From assembly GCA_016931575.1 (NCBI GenBank), contig JAFGEO010000144.1, positions 1 to 64,000 of the forward strand: a DNA stretch of 64,000 nt, given 5' to 3'. The translations under genes and the position numbers were made by a program. The DNA comes from Bacteroidales bacterium (GTDB lineage: Bacteria; Bacteroidota; Bacteroidia; Bacteroidales; UBA10428). A model generated the notes under the pieces. It was given only the letters and a program-made list of their open reading frames with translations, was not told the origin of the DNA and made no database searches. Below, piece after piece: positions 39,729 through 47,370 of this stretch. Every line of letters begins with the position of its first letter. The first letter of the stretch is position 1.

Positions 39729-40070
39729 CTACTCACCGCTGATCGACTTGATCCTCAACTCTTTACCCTGAAGTACCTCATGGCTGAAACTGCCGCAATG
39801 CGGGCAGGCACAATAGAAATCATCCGGAATGAATTCTTTCTGACACTCCAAGCACCGGGCGCTTGCCTCAACGATGTCCCTGATTATCGTAGCACCTTCA
39901 AGTACAGAACCCGGTTGCAGGCTCTCCAAAGCCATGTCGAGCGCCGTAACTTCAACACCGGAAAGTGTTCCGATCTCAAGGACCAGCTCTCCGATGGTTC
40001 TTAGCTTATTCTTTAAGGCTGTCTCGGTGACAATCTCAATAATATTCCGGGCCAGGGAGAATTCGTGCAT
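39729..40070 (-). CDS. hypA: HypA: nickel metallochaperone
   Basis: The 113-residue protein delivers nickel to the hydrogenase large subunit with HypB. It has the nickel-binding N-terminus 'MHEFSLARNI' (His2) and a zinc site with two CxxC pairs ('ARCLECQKEF' and 'CACPHCGSFS'). ATG 40070 gives this canonical start; an upstream in-frame codon at 40109 would hide the essential His2. It begins 10 bases after the hypE stop. Confidence 0.96.
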   Translation of the reverse strand: MHEFSLARNIIEIVTETALKNKLRTIGELVLEIGTLSGVEVTALDMALESLQPGSVLEGATIIRDIVEASARCLECQKEFIPDDFYCACPHCGSFSHEVLQGKELRIKSISGE

Positions 40071-40080
40071 GGTTTCAGGT

Positions 40081-41097
40081 TTAGCAAATTCTGGGAAGCA
40101 TTTCACCACTGAGCATGTCTATGTTTCGCATGCCCCCGATAAAGGATTGCATCACGACCCTTCCTGGGTAGTCACCGGTAACTTCCCCAATGATCACTGC
40201 ATCCTTCGAGAGCGGCTCCTCACGCAGGCGGGAGCAGAGGTGATCTTCCGTTCCTTTCTTTACGATCATCATAATTTTTCCTTCGTTGGCAAGGTAAAGG
40301 GGGTCAAAGCCATACAATTCACAAATCGATTTCACCGACTGCTTAACGGGGATTTTATCTTCATACAACTTTATCCCGAAGGATCTGTTTTCACAGGTTT
40401 CACAGAGGATGGTTGCCAGTCCGCCACGGGTAATATCGTGCATGGCGGCTATATCAGCAGGAGTTTGCAGTGCAAGTTCGGTTACCAGGTTTAAAGGGGC
40501 TGCATCCGAAAGGATCGCCTCATCCGGCTCCAGGTTTTCGCGTGCCGACAGAATGGCAATTGCATGATCCCCCAGGGTCCCCGTAAGCAGAATTTTATCC
40601 CCGGTTTCAATTCGTTCTCCGGATTGGATATGTCTTCGTTCCTCCGGGATATGGCCTATGCCGCTGGTATTGATAAAGAGTTTGTCGCACTGTCCTTTTT
40701 TTACAACTTTCGTATCTCCTGCAACGATGGATACCCCGGCGCGATTGGCTTCCTCTGCCATGGATTGTACAATGCGTTCCAGGTCATTGATGGATAATCC
40801 TTCTTCAATAATAAATCCGGCCGTCAGGTATTCAGGAATCGCACCTGCCACGGATAGGTCATTCACGGTTCCGCTGACCGCCAGCTGACCGATGTTTCCC
40901 CCGGGGAAAAAGATCGGATCAATCACATAGGAATCGGTAGTGAAAGCCAACTTACTGCCCCTGATACTTACCAGGGAGGCATCGCCCAGACCATCGAGGA
41001 ACGGATTTGAAAAGTATTTCACAAATAGGTTCCTGATCAGGTCCCTGCTGAGTCTGCCACCGCTTCCATGACCGATTAAAATATGCTTTGCCTCCAT
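40081..41097 (-). CDS. hypE: HypE: carbamoyl dehydratase for the CN ligands
   Basis: The 338-residue protein dehydrates the carbamoyl group on its C-terminal Cys to form the cyanide ligands of the [NiFe] site. It has the AIR-synthase-related fold with 'LIGHGSGGRLSRDLI' at the N-terminus, 'AFTTDSYVIDPIFFPGG' and the required C-terminus 'LPRIC'. I chose ATG 41097 ('MEAKHILIGHG') over a farther codon at 41142, which lies inside a terminator-like region. It follows a hairpin terminator and the lipoprotein gene, so it may have its own promoter or depend on read-through. Confidence 0.96.
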   Translation of the reverse strand: MEAKHILIGHGSGGRLSRDLIRNLFVKYFSNPFLDGLGDASLVSIRGSKLAFTTDSYVIDPIFFPGGNIGQLAVSGTVNDLSVAGAIPEYLTAGFIIEEGLSINDLERIVQSMAEEANRAGVSIVAGDTKVVKKGQCDKLFINTSGIGHIPEERRHIQSGERIETGDKILLTGTLGDHAIAILSARENLEPDEAILSDAAPLNLVTELALQTPADIAAMHDITRGGLATILCETCENRSFGIKLYEDKIPVKQSVKSICELYGFDPLYLANEGKIMMIVKKGTEDHLCSRLREEPLSKDAVIIGEVTGDYPGRVVMQSFIGGMRNIDMLSGEMLPRIC

Positions 41098-41150
41098 TTT
41101 CCCTGAAAAATTTATCCTCTTCTGAGGAATTCCAGTCTGCAAAATAAAAA

Positions 41151-41178
41151 CATCCCGGATAAGAAACTAACCGGGATG
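41151..41178. terminator. Terminator-like hairpin between the lipoprotein gene and hypE
   Basis: Arms CATCCCGG (41151-41158) and CCGGGATG (41171-41178) form an 8-bp stem with a 12-base loop. T-rich runs lie on both sides (TTTTTTT on the plus strand, TTTTTATTTT on the minus strand), so it could terminate either strand. It lies about 30 bases after the lipoprotein stop and 54 before the hypE start. Confidence 0.75.
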
Positions 41179-41208
41179 AGTTTTTTTGCAGCTTGAGTCT
41201 TATCGAAA

Positions 41209-41502
41209 TTACTTCGCGTAATCACTGCAATCCCATTCTGAGATGGCTTCCTCATAGCTGGCGTTATAAGCTGCATAAAGCCGGCAGGCATCTACATAAT
41301 CGGTAAGGGCATCTTTGTAATCCTCGCAGGTTGTCTCGGTCATATTGTTGATGAAAACGGTGGCTGCCTCTGAGACAGCTTCTCCTTTGGATTCGCACAC
41401 TGTCTGCAGATCCGGTTCTGTATTCCTGGGTCTAATGCAGGAAGTGGCGATCAATATGGCGGGAACTAACAGGAAGAATAGCTTATAGTAATTTTTTTTC
41501 AT
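41209..41502 (-). CDS. Cysteine-rich small lipoprotein inserted in the hyp cluster
   Basis: The 97-residue product has a lipoprotein signal ('FLLVPAILIATSCIRP', Cys22) and four further cysteines after it ('TVCESKGE', 'TTCEDYKD', 'DACRLYAA', 'EWDCSDYA'), probably forming two disulfides in the periplasm or at the outer membrane. I recognise no family. It lies between hypD and hypE on the same strand, 93 bases after hypD, with a terminator behind it. It may be a separately regulated insertion or a genuine accessory protein of this organism's hydrogenase system. Confidence 0.75.
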   Translation of the reverse strand: MKKNYYKLFFLLVPAILIATSCIRPRNTEPDLQTVCESKGEAVSEAATVFINNMTETTCEDYKDALTDYVDACRLYAAYNASYEEAISEWDCSDYAK

Positions 41503-41595
41503 AGGGATAGGTGTTTGTTTATTAATCTCTTGATCAAAGGTAATGATTCCCGGACCTAAAAGGAAGGATTTGTGAAAGCTTTTCGGAAATTTATC

Positions 41596-42675
41596 TCAGG
41601 AATTGTAATGGTAATATGCGCTGCAGGCACCCTCTGAGGAAACCATGCAGGCGCCAACCGGATAGGTCGGAGTACATTTTCTCTTAAATAGAGGGCAGTC
41701 TGTTGGTTTTTTCAGTCCTTTCAGGATCAGTCCGCAAATGCAGGCTTTTGGTTCCGGCCCCGATTTCACTTCGACGGGTATGTGTTTTTCGGCATCGAAA
41801 TCGCTGAATTCTTTCCTGAGCCTCAACCCGCTGCCCGGAATAGGGCCTATACCCCTCCAGTATTGGGTGCAGGGTTCAAATACTTCATCAACCATTTGCC
41901 GGGCCTTCAGGTTGCCTTCCCGGCTTACCAGTCGGCTGTACTGAATTTCAACCCCGTACCGTTTCTCTTCCAGCATTTTTATGAGCATCCAGATTGATTG
42001 CAGCAGGTCGACCGGTTCAAAGCCGGAAATTACAATCGGGATCCGGTACGTATCTGCAAGGGGGTTGAAAATCCTGCTTCCTGCAATAGTGCTAACATGG
42101 CCCGGACCGATGTATCCGTCAATGGGAATTCCCTCTTCGATCAGGGCCCCCATGGCTTCGGGCATGGTCTTATGGGCCGAGATGATGAAAAAATTCCTGA
42201 TGTCCGCTTTTCTGGCTTCCAGCACGGCGACAGCAGTTCCGGGTATCGTAGTTTCAAATCCGATTCCGGCAAAAATGATGTTCCTCCCCGGATTATCTTT
42301 GGCAATTTCCAGTGCCTGGAAGGTGGACTGTATGATTCGTACATCGGCACCACTGGCTTTTGCTTCATCAAGTGAACCGGCTGAACCCGGCACACGGATA
42401 AGGTCACCGTAAGTCAGCAAGATGGTCTCCGGAAGACAGGCATAGGCAACTGCGAGGTCGATGAAGCGCTGGTCTGTGACACAGACCGGGCACCCCGGGC
42501 CGGACAAGAGTTCTATCTCCCCGGGTAAAAGGGTCTGGATCCCGCTTTTCCGTATGGCCATGGTATGTCCCCCGCATACTTCCATGATGCGCACAGCATG
42601 TTTCGTGGTCCGCCGGATCTGTTCCAGCAGCTTTTTTGCAAGACCGATATCTCGAAAACCTTCTGTGAATATCAT
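41596..42675 (-). CDS. hypD: HypD: Fe-S scaffold for the Fe(CN)2CO moiety
   Basis: The 359-residue protein, with HypC, assembles the Fe(CN)2CO group. Motifs are 'VRIMEVCGGHTMAIRKSG' at the N-terminus, 'GPGCPVCVTD' (~67) and a C-terminal 4Fe-4S region with 'ACICGLILKG', 'CPLFKRKCTP' and 'GACMVSSEGAC'. Its start overlaps the hypC stop by 4 bases, so the two are translationally coupled, in line with the HypC-HypD complex. Confidence 0.96.
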   Translation of the reverse strand: MIFTEGFRDIGLAKKLLEQIRRTTKHAVRIMEVCGGHTMAIRKSGIQTLLPGEIELLSGPGCPVCVTDQRFIDLAVAYACLPETILLTYGDLIRVPGSAGSLDEAKASGADVRIIQSTFQALEIAKDNPGRNIIFAGIGFETTIPGTAVAVLEARKADIRNFFIISAHKTMPEAMGALIEEGIPIDGYIGPGHVSTIAGSRIFNPLADTYRIPIVISGFEPVDLLQSIWMLIKMLEEKRYGVEIQYSRLVSREGNLKARQMVDEVFEPCTQYWRGIGPIPGSGLRLRKEFSDFDAEKHIPVEVKSGPEPKACICGLILKGLKKPTDCPLFKRKCTPTYPVGACMVSSEGACSAYYHYNS

Positions 42676-42914
42676 TCCTCAGGATTGGGATTTTCAGGAT
42701 CGAATGCATCCAGCTGCCGAAGGGTTTCCAGTGTTTCCATTGCCTCCTCTTCACTGAGTTTCTCAAGGGCATAGCCGGTATGGACAAGTACATAATCACC
42801 GACCTGTACATCCTCCAGCAGCTGGAGACCGACACGTATGGTTGCGCCATTGATGTTGGCATCTGCATAGTCTCCGTCTGTTTTTAAAATTTTTGCCGGA
42901 ATACCTAAACACAT
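42672..42914 (-). CDS. hypC: HypC: maturation chaperone
   Basis: The 80-residue chaperone starts with 'MCLGIPAKIL', whose Cys2 binds the iron moiety and the large subunit, and continues with the OB-fold 'VGDYVLVHTGYALEKLSEEE'. The C-terminal acidic tail ends 'FDPENPNPEE'. It lies 4 bases after hypF and overlaps hypD by 4 bases. Confidence 0.96.
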   Translation of the reverse strand: MCLGIPAKILKTDGDYADANINGATIRVGLQLLEDVQVGDYVLVHTGYALEKLSEEEAMETLETLRQLDAFDPENPNPEE

Positions 42915-42918
42915 AGTT

Positions 42919-45198
42919 TTATTTCATTTTGTGGGCAGCGATAGCCAGCTGACCGAGTGCTATTCCTCCATCGTTACAGGATACTTCACCGGGAAGAAAA
43001 ACCGTGAAGCCATCCTGTTTTAGCAAATGTACTAATTTTTCAGTGAGGTACTTATTTTGAAAGCTGCCCCCGCTCAGAGCAACTTTGTTAATATCCTGCT
43101 TTTCCGCTGCAAGTTTTACCTGCAGCCTGGCAGCTTCCGCTATGGTCGTATGAAAGCGGGTGATGATGGATTCAAGGGGAAGGTGCCGCTGAAGGTCCAG
43201 GATGATCTCCCGGATCATCGGAGAAAAGGATACGGTTTTCCCTGGCAGGAAGCTATAGGGCAATACCGGACCATCATGCAGGTAGTTTTCCAGCAGTTGG
43301 GGTGCTTCAGCATGGTAATTGCTTTCGGTGCAGATTCCGGTAAGTGCGGCGATGGCATCAAACAGGCGGCCGGCACTGCAGCTCAGGGGGCTGTTGATGC
43401 CCTTCCGGACAGCCTCTTCCAGTTTCTTTGCCCTGCTTATATCCAGTTTTTGAAGAAGGGGTATATCCAGCTCGTCCCATTCGCCAACATAGCTGTGCAC
43501 CAGGTAGGAGAGGGCCGTCCTCCAGGGTTCATCTGTCACCCGGTCACCACCCGGCAGCGGAATATATTCGAAATGACTGATCCTCTGGAAATTCTTATAG
43601 TCGGCAAGCATTACCTCACTTCCCCAGGTATGCCCGTCGGTTCCATAGCCCGTCCCGTCATATGCCACGCCAATGACTGGTTCCTCCAGACCGTGTTCGG
43701 CCATGACCGCAGCTATGTGCGCATGGTGGTGCTGTATCCCGATACAGGGCTTCCCTGAGTCCAGGGCATATTTCGTTGAGAGGTAATCCGGGTGCATGTC
43801 GCAGGCATACCTCCTGGGTTTGAACCGGTATATTTCACTGAATTTGGCGATATTCTCCGTAAAAAAATCATACGTTTCGACATTCTTCAGATCGCCAATA
43901 TGCTGACTGAAGACTGCCTGATTTCCGCTGCCTATGCAAAAGGCATTTGAGAGTTCGGCCCCGGTGGCAAGGATTCCATCCACACTGAAATTCAGGTCAA
44001 CAGGAGCCGGGCAGTATCCTCTTGATCTCCTCATAAGCAGGGCGCTGTTGAGGATTACCCGCACCACAGAGTCATCCGCCCTTCGCGCGATTCTCCGGTT
44101 ATTGGTCAGGGTCCCCCCCGACAGTTCTTTAAAAAGGTGCAGAGCTTCCCGGTCATCATGCAGAATGGGGGTGTCCGATTCGTTTCCACTCGTCAGGACA
44201 ATGGCATCCGTGCTGAGCTTTTCAAATAAAAGGTGGTGTAGCGGAAGGTAGGGGAGGAAAGCACCCAGACTTTTGAGACCTGCCGTAATCCCTGATGCCA
44301 GGGTGCTTTTCGGCTGGCCGCTAAGGACCACAATGGGTTTTCGCCAGGAGGTAAGGATCTGTTCCTCCCGGATGCTGACCGGCATGATCTTCCTGAGTGC
44401 ATCAACCGACCGGAACATTACAGCCAGGGGTTTGCGTTCCCTTTTCTTAAAAGATCTGAGCTCAGCGACAGCTGCTTCATTAAAGGCACCACATGCGATA
44501 TGATATCCCCCCAGTCCCTTCAGCGCCACAACACGGCCCTCATCCAACTGGTCCCCTAGTTTTCGGATGATCGTGCTGAAGTCGGTTTCAGTCTGCCCGT
44601 TCTCATGAAAGACATAAGCTGGGCCACAGTCCGGGCAACTGGTTGGCTGTGCGTGAAAGCGCCTGTCCAGGGGATTTTCGAATTCTTTCCGGCAGGTTTT
44701 ACACATGCTGAATTCATTCATGGACGTATGCTTGCGGTCGTATGGAAAATCTTCGATGATTGTAAACCGGGGCCCGCAGTTGGTACAGTTGATAAAAGGA
44801 TATCCTGATCGGCGGGTATCGGCATTGAGCTCTTCCAGACAATCGTCACAAATACTGATATCAGGGCAGACTTCAGCAATCAGTTGATCGGATTCCCGGC
44901 TCGGCCGGATGCTGAATACCCTGTGATTTTCAGGGGGGCTTTCCTGTAAAACTATTTCCTTGATGACTGCTGCACCAGGTGCCTCCTCCCTTAAAGACCG
45001 GATGAATTTTTGGCAGTCCGTTTCTGTACCTTCAATAAAGATAGAAACGCCATCCGGCTGATTACAGACTTCGCCGGCAAGATGACAGTCATGTGCAAGC
45101 CTGAATACGAATGGCCTGAAACCTACACCCTGAACCCGGCCGCGTACCTTCAGCCGGAATGCCCGGTAGTTATTAGTATGAAATGGTGCGTCAGACAA
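42919..45198 (-). CDS. hypF: HypF: carbamoyltransferase
   Basis: The 759-residue protein makes thiocarbamate on HypE from carbamoyl phosphate. Its domains are acylphosphatase ('RVQGVGFRPFVFRLA', ~18-32), two zinc-finger-like segments ('CDDCLEE', 'CTNCGPRF', 'CKTCRKEF', 'CPDCGPAY', ~117-192), a YrdC-like domain (~205-385) and a Kae1-like C-terminal domain ('HHHAHIAAVMAEHG', 'VAYDGTGYGTDG'). No ATG precedes the acylphosphatase, so TTG 45198 is the most likely start. It is divergent from rex with 93 bases between them. Confidence 0.95.
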   Translation of the reverse strand: MSDAPFHTNNYRAFRLKVRGRVQGVGFRPFVFRLAHDCHLAGEVCNQPDGVSIFIEGTETDCQKFIRSLREEAPGAAVIKEIVLQESPPENHRVFSIRPSRESDQLIAEVCPDISICDDCLEELNADTRRSGYPFINCTNCGPRFTIIEDFPYDRKHTSMNEFSMCKTCRKEFENPLDRRFHAQPTSCPDCGPAYVFHENGQTETDFSTIIRKLGDQLDEGRVVALKGLGGYHIACGAFNEAAVAELRSFKKRERKPLAVMFRSVDALRKIMPVSIREEQILTSWRKPIVVLSGQPKSTLASGITAGLKSLGAFLPYLPLHHLLFEKLSTDAIVLTSGNESDTPILHDDREALHLFKELSGGTLTNNRRIARRADDSVVRVILNSALLMRRSRGYCPAPVDLNFSVDGILATGAELSNAFCIGSGNQAVFSQHIGDLKNVETYDFFTENIAKFSEIYRFKPRRYACDMHPDYLSTKYALDSGKPCIGIQHHHAHIAAVMAEHGLEEPVIGVAYDGTGYGTDGHTWGSEVMLADYKNFQRISHFEYIPLPGGDRVTDEPWRTALSYLVHSYVGEWDELDIPLLQKLDISRAKKLEEAVRKGINSPLSCSAGRLFDAIAALTGICTESNYHAEAPQLLENYLHDGPVLPYSFLPGKTVSFSPMIREIILDLQRHLPLESIITRFHTTIAEAARLQVKLAAEKQDINKVALSGGSFQNKYLTEKLVHLLKQDGFTVFLPGEVSCNDGGIALGQLAIAAHKMK

Positions 45199-45291
45199 AT
45201 TTGTAAATATTATGAATAGACTTAAATTAGCATTTCTATTTCCACCACTCCCTGCCGGAGTGCTAATCTAATTAATATCGGGACAAAATAC

Positions 45292-45915
45292 ATGAATCTT
45301 CCTCCGCGAACTATTGAACGTCTTAGCAAGTATCGTCGTTTGCTTAAGAAATACCCCAAGACTGAGGGCTTATATATTTTCTCACACCATCTGGCAAGAT
45401 TGCTTAACCTGACTCCTGTGCAGGTACGGCGTGATCTGATGCTGATAGGTTTGTCCGGCAACCACCGGAAGGGATACAACATTACAGAGTTACTGAAGGT
45501 GATCAGTCAGACCATTGATACTGAGCAGGGACACAACCTTGCCATTGTGGGTATGGGGAACCTCGGCCGCGCTGTCACCCGCTTTATCCGTAAGAATGAA
45601 ACACGTATGAACATTGTTGCCGGATTTGATATCGACCAGAGTAAACTGAATGAGACGATCGAGGGGGTGCCCTGTTATCACATTTCACAGATCGAAGAGT
45701 ACATTAAAGTCTTGTCGGTTGATATAGCCATACTGACCACTTCTCCCGAATCTGCCCAGGAAATTGCTGACCGGGTTATCCGTTCCGGTGTGACGGGGAT
45801 CCTGAACTTCACTTCAGTCCACCTGGATGTGCCGAAGGAGATTTATCTGAAAGATTATGATATTATCACTTCCCTGGAAGAAATTGGATTTTTCATTAAA
45901 AGCCCTTTACAATAA
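45292..45915 (+). CDS. rex: Rex: NADH/NAD+-sensing repressor
   Basis: The 207-residue protein has the Rex winged-helix DNA-binding domain ('RLSKYRRLLKKY', 'LTPVQVRRDLMLIG', ~1-75) and a Rossmann NAD(H)-binding domain with 'LAIVGMGNLGRAV' (~82-94) and the domain-swapped C-terminal helix. Rex leaves DNA when NADH rises. A perfect Rex operator lies before the hox hydrogenase operon 1.4 kb away, so this gene very probably controls it. It is divergent from hypF. The shared 93-base region has an ATTAGCA/TGCTAAT repeat and a CACTCC/GGAGTG hairpin but no convincing Rex site. Confidence 0.95.
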   Translation: MNLPPRTIERLSKYRRLLKKYPKTEGLYIFSHHLARLLNLTPVQVRRDLMLIGLSGNHRKGYNITELLKVISQTIDTEQGHNLAIVGMGNLGRAVTRFIRKNETRMNIVAGFDIDQSKLNETIEGVPCYHISQIEEYIKVLSVDIAILTTSPESAQEIADRVIRSGVTGILNFTSVHLDVPKEIYLKDYDIITSLEEIGFFIKSPLQ

Positions 45916-46014
45916 GACGAACGGTGAATATACAAGCAGAGACGCTCTGTCTGGCGCCTCCGCTTTATTCATCCTGATACGTTCGTGATAGTATATTGGA
46001 GAGTTAAGTGCACT

Positions 46015-47133
46015 TTAACTTTTCCGGAGCAGCGTATTCAGGGGAGTATAATTTATATCAAAGGCCTTTGCAACATTTTCATATACACAGTTACCTTTGT
46101 AAGTGTTGACTCCTTTATATATTTCCTGTGAATGCTGACATGCTTCCTCCAGTCCCATTTCAGCGATCATCAATCCATAGGGAAGTGTGGTGCTGGTGAG
46201 TGCCAGCGTTGAGCTCAGGGCAACAGCTCCTGGCATATTTGCTACACCATAATGAACAATGTCGTCAATGACATATACGGGATCATCGTGGGTGGTCGGA
46301 TGGATGGTCTCAATACACCCCCCCTGATCAACCGCAACGTCTACAATGACTGAGCCCGGCTTCATAAGCTTAAGTTGATCCCTTCTGACCAGGACAGGAG
46401 CCTTTGCGCCGGCCAGCAATACTGCTCCAATGATCACATCGCATTCCTGTAATACTTTCTCTATGTTGGCATCGGTACTATATAATGTGGTAATCCTGGA
46501 ACCGAAAATATCATCCAGGTAAGCCAGCCGGGATGCACTTACGTCCAGAATCGTAACATCGGCTCCCATTCCGGAGGCGATCTTACAGGCATTTGTTCCA
46601 ACAACACCGCCACCCAGAATACCTACTTTCCCCCGGGCAACACCGGGAACGCCCCCAAGCAGCACGCCTCTTCCGCCAAAGGTTTTTTCGAGGTATTTGG
46701 CCCCTTCCTGAACAGAGAGCCGCCCTGCTATCTCACTCATCGGCTTCAGGCATGGCAGACCTTCTTCATTTTCAATGGTCTCATAAGCTACACCTTTAAC
46801 TTTACGCTTTAGGAGCTCTTCCGTAAGTTCACGGTTTGCCGCCAGGTGAAGATATGTGTACAGGATCTGGTCCTCGCGGAAAAGATCGTATTCTTCAGGC
46901 AAAGGTTCTTTAACTTTGATAATCATTTCACTAAGCTGAAAAACTTCTTCAGGGGTATTACAGATCTTCGCGCCTGCCTCAATGTATAAATCATCGGAGA
47001 ACCCGGCCTGGGTTCCGGCATTAGTTTGAATTGCCACCTCATGCCCCCGTGTGATATAGGATTTGACGTCCGAAGGGGTCAGTCCTACCCGGTATTCATG
47101 CTTCTTTATTTCTTTGACACAACCTACTTTCAT
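46015..47133 (-). CDS. ald: Alanine dehydrogenase
   Basis: The 372-residue enzyme interconverts alanine with pyruvate, ammonia and NADH. The N-terminus '[20 protein letters not shown]' and the NAD-binding '[20 protein letters not shown]' (~170) are characteristic of the Ald family, along with '[14 protein letters not shown]' near the C-terminus. The length is standard. It converges with rex and diverges from the hox operon. Because it uses NADH, joint redox control with the hydrogenase would make sense, but the Rex operator lies 163 bases from its start. Confidence 0.95.
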   Translation of the reverse strand: MKVGCVKEIKKHEYRVGLTPSDVKSYITRGHEVAIQTNAGTQAGFSDDLYIEAGAKICNTPEEVFQLSEMIIKVKEPLPEEYDLFREDQILYTYLHLAANRELTEELLKRKVKGVAYETIENEEGLPCLKPMSEIAGRLSVQEGAKYLEKTFGGRGVLLGGVPGVARGKVGILGGGVVGTNACKIASGMGADVTILDVSASRLAYLDDIFGSRITTLYSTDANIEKVLQECDVIIGAVLLAGAKAPVLVRRDQLKLMKPGSVIVDVAVDQGGCIETIHPTTHDDPVYVIDDIVHYGVANMPGAVALSSTLALTSTTLPYGLMIAEMGLEEACQHSQEIYKGVNTYKGNCVYENVAKAFDINYTPLNTLLRKS

Positions 47134-47262
47134 ACTATGTTTTTTTAATCCATTTAAAGCTAACTATTTTTTTTTCAAAAGATTTATGATTTCTGTCAGG
47201 TTGACTGTCAGTGCTTTGTTGTGGTCGCTCATATTTATAATAAGTCTAAATATTTTGAAGGA

Positions 47263-47294
47263 TTTGCAGAAGTATTTAATAAAATCTATCTTTA
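47263..47294 (+). promoter_or_regulatory. Promoter of the hox operon
   Basis: TTTG (47263-47266), a 20-base spacer and TATCTTTA (47287-47294) fit the Bacteroidota -33/-7 architecture with one mismatch in the -7 box. Transcription would start about 47300, inside the Rex operator. Confidence 0.7.
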
Positions 47295-47295
47295 T

Positions 47296-47313
47296 TTGTG
47301 AATTTATTCACAA
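47296..47313. promoter_or_regulatory. Rex operator
   Basis: TTGTGAA-TTTA-TTCACAA is an exact match to the Rex consensus TTGTGAAnnnnTTCACAA. It is embedded in a larger perfect 12-bp inverted repeat, TTTATTTGTGAA / TTCACAAATAAA (47291-47318). It directly follows the -7 box, so Rex bound here should block the hox promoter when NADH is low. Confidence 0.92.
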
Positions 47314-47370
47314 ATAAAAAGCTCTTTCTCTAATCAACTACTTATAAATCAGTAAAATATCTTCTTGTTT

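Noticed and set aside
45199-45217. Rex-like sequence TTTGTAAATATTATGAAT between hypF and rex
   Set aside because: Only the left half fits the Rex consensus (six of seven); the right half does not match TTCACAA, so I do not call an operator.
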